Source of the DNA: Plenodomus lindquistii
Taxonomy: Eukaryota > Ascomycota > Dothideomycetes > Pleosporales > Leptosphaeriaceae
DNA length: 64,000 nt
NCBI GenBank assembly: GCA_025504975.1
Contig: JANUWI010000001.1
Coordinates: 2,604,001 to 2,668,000 of the forward strand
Reading direction: 5' to 3'
In this document: positions 54,914 through 64,000 of the stretch, one piece after another
How the letters are laid out: the number at the start of each line of letters is the position of its first letter
Position numbering within the stretch: the stretch's first letter is position 1
Program-made: the position numbers and the translations under genes
Notes under the pieces: generated by a model
Told to the model about the DNA's origin: nothing
Databases searched by the model: none
Seen by the model: the letters and a program-made list of their open reading frames with translations, nothing else

Positions 54914-57005
54914 CTACTGCCCAGATAGGATGGTTTCTGACGCCTTCTCGCTTAACATATAGACACCGGCAACTGGGAATGCTCCAGGAGACCTGGGGAA
55001 AGCACTCGCATCGACCACTCGCAAGCCGGAAACACCAAGGACACGAAATTTGGAGTCTAAGACAGCATTCTTGTCAGAGCTGGGGCCAATGGAACAGGTG
55101 CCAATAACGTGGTGGCCGAAGATATTCTCGCGGATGAAGTCTTCGTCGTTATTCGCAACAGAGCAGCTTCCATCGGCACCAACAGTGCCTGCGCATGTTG
55201 GCCAAGAGATATTGTAAGGACCAAGTGGTGCCTGGACGCGGTTGAAAGCACGACGACCCCAAGCGATGAACTCCTTGATAGCAGCTATGTCGTCTGCGGA
55301 GCCTGTGCCATTGAAGTGTCGAAAGTTGATTTCAGGCGTCACGGTCGGATCGGCCGAACGAAGCTTGAGATATCCAGCCGTGCTGTTGCCATGTATGTGG
55401 ACGCCATGCATGCCCCAGGTTGTCGGAGGGTCATCCCACGATTGTCCGGTGTTTCGGGGCCAGAAGCCACGGAATGCGAAAGAACCGGGGAAGATGGCAA
55501 TATCACGCTCGTCGTTGGGGGTGTGATTGGTTTTGAGGAATCCGAGTTGGGTGAGACTAGGCTGAACGTATGGACCTTGACCTTCGAAGTAAAGTGCAAG
55601 GCATGGGTCGTCAGGAGCTCCATAGGTGCACTGGGAGCGAGGTCCACCAGGAGCAGCGGAATAATCGAAATTCTGAGCGCCGTGTCCAATGACACCAATT
55701 TCGTTGTGGTCTTGCATGTTGCGACCAACGCCTGGTCGATCGGCAATGACAGAAATATTCAGGGCCTTGAGATCTGCCGCTGGTCCAATACCGCTGAGTA
55801 ACAACAACTGAGGTGTAGCAAACGAACCACCACTGAGAATGACCTCTTTTCGAGCATAGACCCGACGTGAGACCTTCTTGACTGTCGGATCGAAGCGGAG
55901 GTCGCCCTGAAAAGCGCTTTTGCCTTCTAGGTATTGAAGACCAATGGCGCGAGGCAACGAGTCTCCTCTTCGAGGCTTGTCAAAGAGAACTTTGGTAGCG
56001 TAGGAGTTGAGGCGGACCTCCAGGGGGAATCTTTTGTTGCCTTGCTCGTCCACAGCGCGCAAGGTATCGAGCACCCGGTTCCTAGAGCTGTAGCGGGCCC
56101 AGGTGGCATTGGCATGCGCAGGGAGTCCCGTGAGCCCTGTCATCTGGTCTCGGTTGGGGTTCAAGACTTGGTTAGGGTCAATATTTAGGATTTCTTCCAG
56201 GTCCTCTGAATCTTGGCCCGCCTCGCCAGCCATGGCCTCCAGGATTGCATTTGCTTGAGGTGAAGAGAGAAATACGGTCCCGTTACCTAATATCGTTTCA
56301 AAATACCCGTCGAAGCCATGGCCTGGTGTACCACGTGGGCGGTATTTATTATTCTCCAACTTGATGAATAGGTCCCCCATATGAGTAGCGCTATTATCCA
56401 GTACGTTAGCTTGCTAACTCTGTTGAGATCTAGAATCGAATTTGGAAGGTGTAAAAGGGATTGGGCGTAACCTACTTCCATGAAACATCGCCTGTAAGGG
56501 TTTTGATGTAGTCCCAATCGCTGTTGGCAGGAAGGACCGTCAGGCCGGAGTTGACAATAGACGATCCTCCGAGTGTAGCGCCACGGGGATATTGGATACC
56601 AACAATCTCTGCTCCCGCAGGCGCCGAGCTGCCTGGACCAACCCATAAATTTCCGTTTGGGAGTCTCCATGTAAGATGTTGGTTTTTTTTCGTCAATTCG
56701 TCATCGTCGTAATGACGAACCCAGTAAGTCCACGTCAAGTTGGTCGTATCTGCGGTGTTTGTCAACGCCATAGCGTTCGTGATCATGGCAGCACTCTCGT
56801 CGTCACCAGCTTCGAGCAAGAGAGTCTTGAAGCCAGCTCGTGCTAGATTGGCGGCCAATGGTCCACCTCCAGGACCGGAGCCGACTACCACATAGTCGAA
56901 AGTTTCGACAGAGTTGGCTGCCGTTCCCAACGCAGAGACAGTGCTTGCGAAAAGCAGGATGCTACTGAGGTGGGAAGCCGCTTGCCAGGGGCTTATAAAC
57001 CGCAT
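54914..57005 (-). CDS. Secreted GMC-family FAD oxidoreductase (2 exons)
   Basis: Exons 57005-56476 and 56390-54914 give 668 aa. The intron 56475-56391 starts GTAGGT, has branch GCTAAC and ends AATAG, and splicing reads SWNATHMGDL. A signal peptide (MRFISPWQAASHLSSILLFA...SALG) precedes the FAD site VVVGSGPGGGPLAANLA with LLLEAGDD at about residues 40-70. GMC signatures are PRGATLGGSSIVNSG (about 155) and GSFATPQLLLLSGIGP (about 365). The catalytic His region is NIFGHHVIGTC near 600, and the C-terminal DASAFPRSPGAFP has Phe where many GMC enzymes carry a second catalytic His or Asn. It would oxidise an alcohol or sugar outside the cell or in the secretory pathway, giving H2O2 or reducing another acceptor. 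Similar proteins are annotated choline-dehydrogenase-like or AA3. The gene lies inside the inferred inversion. Confidence 0.93.
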
Positions 57006-58255
57006 GATTAGATAACGATGCAGACGCTCGATGTTCCAAGGGAGGGGTCGCTAGAAGAGGACTTGCTGTTGGTAAGATGAACTTGACGAAAGCTATACAT
57101 TCGAGATGAGCAGACAAGACACCATTTTGTACTTGAAGCAACCATAGTCAGTTATTACAATTCGGGCTTTCGTCTAACTTTTGCGCGACGATTTTAACTA
57201 CTCGTTTGGGCTGGTCGACCGAGTGGGGCTCGTGAGTATGTATACTCATGCGCACGGGTAGTCCGTGAACCACGTGAATTGCCACTTGCCATTTCCAGAC
57301 ATTCTACTGGTCAAAAAGAGCCGAGCCAGATAACGTGATTTACGGACTACCCGGGCGCATGAGTTACCTAGGAGAAACGTAGGTGCGCCCGGCACAACTA
57401 TTGTTTCCTTCAAATTACACCGAACGGTGTTACGGTAACGCCGTGCGATGCCCTCCGCGCCATGAATAATATACTACTTAAACTCTTCTAATCATTCTCT
57501 CTACGATACCCGCACCTACTAGGGCGACAATTTTGAGCGCGGTGAATTTACCTTTTGCAGCACTACCGTATAAATTGACGAGTATCGGTTGGGCTAGTGT
57601 TGGGACGACTGTAATATCAACCAAATCCTAAGTAAAATGCTGAGTAAGGCAGGAAGTCGTTGAAGCAAGGTCTGCCGTTTGTTGCGAGGCTTATCGGCCC
57701 TTTTTTAGTGTAACTAATACTCGTCAAAACATGCGGTATCATCATATGCAGACAAAGGCGAACCAAGGTGTGGAGGTACCGCGAGAGAAATCTGTCTTTA
57801 CTTCGATACAGGCATTAAGGCTTAGCAAGCAAGGATACCATCTAGAAGTTTCAAAGTCTGCCAAGCGTCTTCCACTAAGAAGAGATATGATCCGAACTAT
57901 CCGGGATCATCGACTACACAGTCCTGTCGAGAGTTCAAGCAACACTATATTGTCAAACATGAGATGCTGAGCAAGCTTATCGCACTCTCGGACATACTTC
58001 AGCCGAATGCAAAGGACTAAAGGCAAGACATCAGGACTGGGTTCAAAAGCGCACGTAGAATCCACAAAACACAGCCTTAACACATGCCTACGTCGCCGCC
58101 GCGCTCTTGTCAACAGCGCCAAACGGTACACAATCGCGGGCCTTAACGAGCTGCGAATGTGCGGAACCTTCATTGAAGCGTGCTAAGAAGTTATCGCACT
58201 GTTATATTACGGAGTCACCAGACGCACGTAATATAAAAAGCTATAGTAAGTAGAT
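57006..58255. other. Intergenic, no supported gene
   Basis: Contains the GMC promoter region, the 32-bp inverted repeat at 57244-57364 and a near-palindrome at 57427-57447 (ACGGTGTTACGGTAACGCCGT). Open frames at 57731-57970 and 57907-58173 show no recognisable domain and overlap on opposite strands. In the un-inverted order this stretch would follow the P450. Confidence 0.5.
57244..57364. repeat. 32-bp inverted repeat with ~57-bp spacer (MITE-like)
   Basis: Arms 57244-57275 (ACTCATGCGCACGGGTAGTC...) and 57333-57364 pair with three mismatches. The size (about 120 bp) fits a tiny MITE or a hairpin element. No target duplication is clear. Confidence 0.6.
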
Positions 58256-58900
58256 AGTATTGCAATTATCATCAGGCGGCAGATGACGCTGGTGTGCAAG
58301 TGGTCAGGATCAATACGCCGTGCATCTCTGGGAAGGGGTCCGGTCTGTTCAACAGGCAAGGGCTTGTGATCCCGTTGGTATGAAGTACATAATGCGACAC
58401 GGTTACAGCTTCAAGCTCAACGGCACTGCCAACCTCTACTAGGTACATGTGCTCGATCTGGCCGATACATACGTCCTGCTAATAAAGGCGGTTCTCGAGC
58501 GCCTAGATTGTGGCGTTGGGTACATTCCTTCCGGCCTCACAGACTCCTGTTTGCGGCCGGGCGGGACGGCGCACGCTCATCACTAACCTCAACATGAAAT
58601 GTCTAAACGTCGCTTTTGCTGATGGTCGTCTTCCACGCAACGACACGCCGAAGAACGCGAGCTTCGAATCATTCCACTCTATCATCTCGCCACAGAGTTG
58701 ACAGCAGGTCATATTGACATTTCGGAGCCCGTTTGGGTATCCATAAATCCACCAAAGCTGTTGTTGTACTATTCTAGGATGGAATCTAGAGCGGTTAGTC
58801 GGGCATGGAACAACGACTTCGACGACGAACTCAAAGCGCTAAAGGACAGCCAGAGGATGGCTACTTTCGAGAGTTGCATTGGCAGTGACCAGAATGGACT
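58256..58900 (+). pseudogene. NAD(P)-binding epimerase/reductase pseudogene, C-terminal half
   Basis: On the plus strand the protein text resumes where 54131 stopped: AADDAGVQVVRINTPCISGK and GSGLFNRQGLVIPLV (58277-58377), KYIMRHGYSFKLNGTANLY, then VHVLDLADTYVLLIKAVLE (58443-58500), GVGYIPSG, NMKCLNVAFADGRLPRNDTP (58590-58650), ELTAGHIDIS and NNDFDDELKALKD (58690-58850), ending FESCIG. Frameshifts occur after IPLV, after YIPSG and near 58660, and one Trp codon is TAG before VHV. These are the substrate-binding half and C-terminus of the same NmrA/SDR-like family. Joined to the 54.1-kb half it covers an entire protein. AGTATTG at 58256-58262 is the shared breakpoint sequence. Confidence 0.8.
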
Positions 58901-60379
58901 CCCAGTTACTTGGTTCAATTTGCGTAAATACAATGTCACCGTCACTTTGTCCATGATTCCATTGCTCATGGTGTATATACAGCCACTGTCCTGCCTAAAC
59001 TGTGTGGACGTATCTATTCGTCCAGTACAGGCAGCTCCCGAAGTCAACCTCTATCTACCAAGTCTTCATGTTCATTCTTACTCGGTGTTAAAAACATTGT
59101 GTCTTGTGTTTCCAAGCACCAAAATATTGCCACTTCAATAGCCTCTGTTGATATGAGACGATTTGGTACACTTCTGAGCTGTATCCATGACGTATTCCTC
59201 GTGAGAACGCTTGATTCGAAACTTGTCTTCGTCATGACGACTTTGATCGCTGCCCCACATCTTGGGAACATAAGCCGTCAGAAGAGCTCTACAAGTCGAC
59301 GTAGAACTGCGTATGATATCTAACACCGTTAAGTTCTGTCAGCACCATCCTCGCCTCTCTTCAAGGCACGGGTCATTCGGGTTGGCTATAAAGATATGTG
59401 CGCTCATCACCGACTTGCTCGACGTGTCTTGTGTCAGTGCACTGCAAGAGATATATGACACTTCTTTCTGTTCATACTTTGGAGAGTGAAGTAAACAGAT
59501 GGGAAAGTGCCACACTACATGCGCTGTGTTGTTTCAGCGCCACTCGAGATTGAAAAGCCAGGTGTTGGGTAGGCTAAGAAAAGTCGCATGCGATTCTTCA
59601 GGGACCACCTTCGTAGCCTATTCAAATCCACCAGGGCGATTATATCGAGCGCATCGAAAACTCTCTTGATTGTATCCCTCCATAACGACTAATAAGACGA
59701 TGAAATATCAGCGAGAAAGCAATGGAAGCCGACTGGGCCGGTGAGGCACCCTGCTTCCAAAGTGCAAAATCTACGGGACGAGACTCTCATTGACCCCAAC
59801 ATCAGATCCGATGTTTCGAAAATGAATCAGAAGGTACAAATGTGTAATGTTCACAAAGAAGACTTTGGCTTGAACTGTTTCGATGAGATATCATCCAATC
59901 GGTCTTCGCTTCCATTCACAGTCCTGAAACACTTTATAAGCCTGGCTCCGGCGCTCCATACGAATTTTCGGTCATATAGGGCATAAAGTGATGCTTCTGT
60001 GGTTGCTTTGGACCGCTGTCGGGAGCAGACCGGCCAGCTAGAGCTTTAAGCGTATTACTTCGATACCTACCCAAATGACTTCGGAGATTTTCGTTTAGCG
60101 AGTGATCTGAGATTACTACACTCTTACGCTCTTAACCCTTACAACATTCAAGCTAATTGCTTCGCTCTGGGCGTTCGAGCCATGTCTCGCGTGCACGGTA
60201 GATCAACAAGCAGCATCATTGTGCGTGACGTTGTAATTTGAAACGTGCATTAATTATTATCAGTACAATATATGTCACAACCTTGTTCATTCACTTCATT
60301 CCCGAACGGGAACTGCCTTGGTTCATCACCTAGCAAACTTATATCGCGATCTTTTCACTCTAGCCCAAGCATCTCAAAC
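58901..60379. other. No supported gene
   Basis: Short open frames (for example 59099-59323, 59741-59986) lack domains, splice signals that extend them, or consistent strand. The downstream part of the 147-codon frame 58698-59141 runs past the pseudogene end without recognisable content. Confidence 0.5.
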
Positions 60380-61150
60380 TTACAAAGCCCAAGCGACGGA
60401 TCCAAGCACCATAGCCATGACTCCGCCAGCAACATTAGCGACGGGCGCAGCACCGGTGAACTGGACCATGCTAGTCGTGGGTGTCGCACTTCTGATGGCC
60501 GTCATGCCTCCAGTTGTGCGGATAGTGGCAGTTGATGAAGATCCACCAGTAGGGCGGACGGTGGAAGTCCCATTGCCAGTGGAGGAGGAAGCCAGAAAAC
60601 CATTGCAAAGACCGTTGTTGCAGGTATTGAAAGCGCACTGCGCGTTGCTAGTGCAAGCAGCGTTGAAGTTTCCGCAGCTAGCGATCAGACCGGAGTTGCT
60701 GGCCCAGCACTGGACACCAGCCATGCACTGGCTGGGGTTCGCAAAGGGGTTGCACTGAGCCCCGAGTGGCAGAGTGCCGGGAGCTGCAGTGACTGTGGAT
60801 GATGGAGCGGGCGAGAAGGCAGGGGTGGATGACCTCGAGACGGATGGAGAAGCAGTCGAGGAGGAGGTAGCCACGAAACCGTTACAAAGCCCCTGCTGCA
60901 GGTTGCAGGTATTGAATGCGCATTGTTGGTCGTTTGTGCATGGGGCCTGGAAGTTGCCGCATCGAGGCTGGAGCCCAGAGTTTGTGGCATAGCAGCTGGA
61001 GCCAAGGGCGCACTGAGAGACACCTGGGGTACAATTGCCTCCAACTGGAACCACGGCACCGGTGGATGTGCTGGCAGCGGCTGAGCTGGACACGCTCTGG
61101 GCTGATACGCAGGAAGCGGCAGCGGCGAGGGCAAGGATAATGTACTGCAT
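60380..61150 (-). CDS. Small secreted GPI-type protein with two 8-Cys repeats
   Basis: 256 aa from ATG 61148-61150; an in-frame upstream ATG at 61237 would place 29 polar residues before the signal peptide, so the inner start is preferred. The signal peptide is MQYIILALAAAASCVSAQ. Two homologous domains of about 55 residues follow, each with eight Cys and shared blocks (SGL then CGNF near the middle, CAFNTCN then GLCNGF at the end). A Ser/Thr/Pro-rich linker separates them. The tail is Ser/Thr-rich and ends in a hydrophobic segment (GGVMAMVLGSVAWAL), the pattern of GPI anchoring. It is likely a cell-wall or surface protein of unknown role. An effector-like role is possible but not shown. There are no introns. 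Confidence 0.88.
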   Translation of the reverse strand: MQYIILALAAAASCVSAQSVSSSAAASTSTGAVVPVGGNCTPGVSQCALGSSCYATNSGLQPRCGNFQAPCTNDQQCAFNTCNLQQGLCNGFVATSSSTASPSVSRSSTPAFSPAPSSTVTAAPGTLPLGAQCNPFANPSQCMAGVQCWASNSGLIASCGNFNAACTSNAQCAFNTCNNGLCNGFLASSSTGNGTSTVRPTGGSSSTATIRTTGGMTAIRSATPTTSMVQFTGAAPVANVAGGVMAMVLGSVAWAL

Positions 61151-63066
61151 GGTGATGGTGGAGATGAGCTTACCTTGGTAAGAAGTGATAGAGAAGAGAA
61201 GAGATGACTGATGTTGATGAGATGGTCGGTGTAGCAAACAGAAATGCAGATATCTATTATGTTTATATAGACTCGATCATTACGTATAGCGCTACAGTAC
61301 GAGGTGTAGTCTGAGGTCAGCTAACGTATTTCAGTTTGGCGCTCGTAACCCATAGCGACCCAGCCTCGCGACTCACGCCGCGAACGATTGAATTTGCGGA
61401 CCGTCTTCGAACGATGCAGCACGAGCCCACCCACTGATCGACATTTGGCTATTATTAGAAAAGCGTAGATTGAAATCTGGAGAAGTATCGTGGGGCGATC
61501 GCTCTTACCTTTGTACATGCATGCTCCCACAGAGCCGCCTCTTTTGATGTGCGACTGTTTACCTACATGACCCAAATCTCTTGTTTTTTCTCTCATCTTA
61601 CTATTGTTATGTCTTCGAGCGAAACACAAGCAAGATGTTGGCCTCCGCCGATGTTGGTGCGATTCGCAAGCGTGCGATGCGTAGTGCGTCCACGAAAATA
61701 GAGTGGCGGGAAGATTTGAATTCCCTCGTTTCACGGTGTCCGTGCGCGTACCGTAATGGCCGGATTTTGCGTGATACGCAGCAACCTCTGAACAACTTCT
61801 GCACGCCTTAAAATCTTACGTCTTCAAGTTATCAGATTGAGGTTCTAGAGGAGCGGATACTTGCAGGCCTGGCAAGCTAGTCTCGAATAGTAAAATTGGT
61901 AAATTACATATACATACTAAAAATTATAACATACTAACAAATTAACAACTACTCCAAATAGTTACATAGTGTTGGATACTTGACTTTATACCTTTGGCTA
62001 CACGCGGTCAATTAATGGTGCCATGATCCATCTTTTCCTAACAAATAACTTTCAGAACCGCGAATTTATGGCTAGTACTTCGTCATGAACAGCCTGTGAA
62101 CAATAATCATTGTGGTGCAGTGACTACTACCTAACAATCCTAAACGTGTCAAGACCCTTGACTTTGCTCATTTCAGTTGATCTTGGTCAGTCGCTATTCC
62201 CGATTCGATGAGGATAAAAAGATGATTGCGACTTGACTGTGAGTGATGGCCTTTAGGTGAGCTTTCACCTTCTAGTTCCCGACTGCGTCTTGTATAATGC
62301 AAACTCTACTACTTTGTAAATTGGTTCGACTATGTTCATGATCCTGGTATCTCTGAACACGGTGCAGAAGTACCTCACTTACGACACCATAATTGATATG
62401 ACTGGTCAAGTTGATCTGTGGTGTCAGCTGTCGGGAAGATCTGTGTCCTCCACCGGTAGTTAATTGCAACATACCGAGTGCGTTCAGTACGGTCATCTCA
62501 CAAGACACACTCAATGTAATTCATGTCAGTTGCGGTTCAGCTGGGAGAAAAGGAAAAAACTGCAGGCAGTTAATTCTAACCGTTGTGGGTTAGAGTATGC
62601 TGTCGGTTATGATGTCGTTGCGGACATGGTCATGGACCTACAATCATCGTAACGCTCAAGAGGCAGTGTAACTGGAAGCGCAAGCATTCAGATAATTGAT
62701 GATCAAATCAGATGGGCAGATGATATTACAGACGATCGTCGCGACTCTCACTGGACTTGCAAGTGGCGGATATAACGAAAGGCAGCTTGCTGTCAGCATC
62801 TCACTTGCTTTTGCAGCTGCTGTGTTGCCTCAGAACGCCTCTGGACCTATCAAATCCACAACGATCAGGTCGATTTTACGCACGAGAATAGCCGGCAGTA
62901 CGACCCATATCCTGACCGGTGTGCAGAGCGCATCCAAGCAGATCGTTAGAAAAGTCGGAGATGGCTTTAGGACCGATACAACATCAGAGCATAAGTAGAG
63001 AGTGGGCGCATTTCGAAATGGTGCACGAAGGCAAGCTTGCCGCAGGGTGATTGTTGCTGCCCCAAC
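61151..63066. other. Intergenic, no supported gene
   Basis: Holds the promoter of the secreted-protein gene and the upstream region of the second P450. Open frames at 61321-61734 (minus), 61581-61811 and 62696-62998 (plus) show no recognisable domain. An A/T-rich stretch with repeated TACATA/AACATACTAAC lies near 61905-61955. Confidence 0.5.
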
Positions 63067-64000
63067 ATGTCGCTCGCCGTTGGGTTTTACGAGTTGCGGT
63101 ATCTCGTGCTCTTCTTTGTGCTCCTGGGCTATCTTGCGAATAAGTATCGCACATATCGCCGACTACAAGAGTTTCCCGGTCCTTTCAGCACAGGCTGGAC
63201 AGAAGCATGGCATGTGCGCACGGTTTTGAGCACGAAGTGTCACCTCAGATACAACGAAGTGAGCGCAAAGTACGGTAAGCATCGTGTGACGATTGTTCAT
63301 CCGTCGCGCCGTTGACATCAGCCTCTGCGAAATTTGCAGCTCATTGACGTTGCTTTGCAGGTCGTCTCGCTCGCATTGGACCAAATGAACTGCTCACATC
63401 TTCCCATGAGCTCATCGCGCACATGAGTGCTGTTCGCTCACCCTACACGAGAACTAGATGGTACAATACGGCCGCACGCATGAGGCCAGGGCGGGACAAC
63501 GTCTTCAGCCAGATTGACGAAGAGAAGCATACAAAGCGACGTCAACAGATGGCGCCAGGGGCAAGTCTCGTACCCGTATCGCTACCTAAATGTTGTAGTT
63601 CTAATAGTGGATAAAGTACTCGGGAAAGGAGAATCTGTCACTGGAATACGACATCGACAGCCGTATCGTAGAGCTGCTCAACTTGATACGCGCGCACTAT
63701 ACGTCCAGCTCGACTCAATCGCGGCCTGTAGATATTGGCCAGAAGATACAATACTTCACACTGGATGTGATAAGCACCGTGGGGTTCGGTGAGCCGTTCG
63801 GACACGTTAAAGCTGATGCCGATGTGCATGAGGTCATCAAGTCTGCTAGGCTCGGCATGAAGATGATGAGCATCTTTGGAGCATTTGGACTGGTCCCGTA
63901 TCTTCAGTGGCCTATCATCGCCCAAATGCTCGCTCCATCTGAGAATGACAAGACAGGCATGGGAAGAATGATGAGCATGGCGCGTGGAATTATTGAACGC
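63067..64000 (+). CDS. Cytochrome P450, pisatin-demethylase-like, 5' part (runs off the window)
   Basis: Exons 63067-63274, 63361-63560 and 63617 to beyond 64000 give 264 codons in frame so far. The start ATG leads into a membrane anchor (YLVLFFVLLGYLANKY) and RRLQEFPGPFSTGWTEAWHV, a normal P450 N-terminus. Intron 1 is GTAAGC...TTTGCAG. Intron 2 begins GCAAGT and ends AAAG, a GC-AG intron, chosen because it restores RRQQMAPG-YSGKENLSLE, a conserved fungal P450 block. Later text includes IQYFTLDVISTVGFGEPFG. The heme site would lie outside the window. Upstream ATG 63037 adds ten residues and is less likely. ER-bound monooxygenase; substrate unknown. It may belong with the other oxidoreductases in a metabolic cluster. 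Confidence 0.88.

Noticed and set aside
55109..55801. 230-codon plus-strand open frame
   Set aside because: It is antisense to the well-supported GMC oxidoreductase exon 2 and has no domain of its own.
58698..59141. 147-codon plus-strand open frame as an independent gene
   Set aside because: Its first part belongs to the C-terminus of the broken NAD(P)-binding gene; the rest has no recognisable content.
60318..60758. 146-codon plus-strand open frame
   Set aside because: It is antisense to the Ser/Thr/Ala-rich secreted protein; low-complexity codons create an open frame on the opposite strand.
1..64000. tRNA or rRNA genes
   Set aside because: No cloverleaf-like segment with A and B boxes and no rRNA-like sequence was recognised by eye; a covariance-model search would be needed to exclude tRNAs.

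Overview
The window looks like a filamentous ascomycete chromosome with strong repeat-induced point mutation (RIP), of the type found in Dothideomycetes/Pleosporales such as Leptosphaeria. The genus is an inference. Long TpA-rich, gene-free blocks full of stop codons, where CAA/CAG and TGG codons have become TAA/TAG, alternate abruptly with normal-GC sequence. The genes have short GT-AG introns with CTAAC-type branch points, and a TTAGGG telomere repeat is present.

Layout. 1-9357: RIP-degraded Ty3/Gypsy relic on the minus strand, inserted in subtelomeric sequence. 9358-11355: subtelomeric repeat copy A. 11356-11556: interstitial telomere in head-to-head form, about 20.7 TTAGGG units, then a CCTGG-rich degenerate tract, then CCCTAA units. 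11560-25310: a second subtelomere carrying an unidentified coding relic and a RIP-killed telomere-linked RecQ helicase (TLH). The helicase is split by a young Ty1/Copia element (18600-23788, called Copia-1 here). 24393-26395: copy B, the inverted counterpart of copy A. 27118-42934: a nest of RIPed elements in which a minus-strand Copia relic contains a Fot1/pogo transposon, which contains an 8.0-kb Ty3/Gypsy element. 43452-50123: a second young Copia element (Copia-2) with an intact 1661-aa Gag-Pol and an antisense, intron-containing accessory gene in its 3' region. 50124-50697: the end of the AT-rich block and a 29-bp minisatellite at the border. 50698-64000: gene-bearing sequence.

The gene-bearing part has a cytochrome P450, a secreted GMC oxidoreductase, a broken NAD(P)-binding reductase/epimerase gene, a small GPI-type secreted protein with two 8-Cys repeats, and the start of a second P450. 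Such a gene set is common in remnants of secondary-metabolism clusters, but no backbone synthase (PKS, NRPS or terpene) is visible. The broken reductase is the key to local history. Its N-terminal half lies on the minus strand just after the P450 stop codon, and its C-terminal half lies on the plus strand about 4.1 kb away. Reversing 54131-58255 rejoins the halves in frame at a shared 7-bp sequence, so the GMC gene sits inside a micro-inversion.

Most interesting items: the head-to-head telomere joining two related subtelomeres, the micro-inversion, the antisense gene inside Copia-2, and the in-frame UGA-CUA stop between gag and pol of Copia-1.
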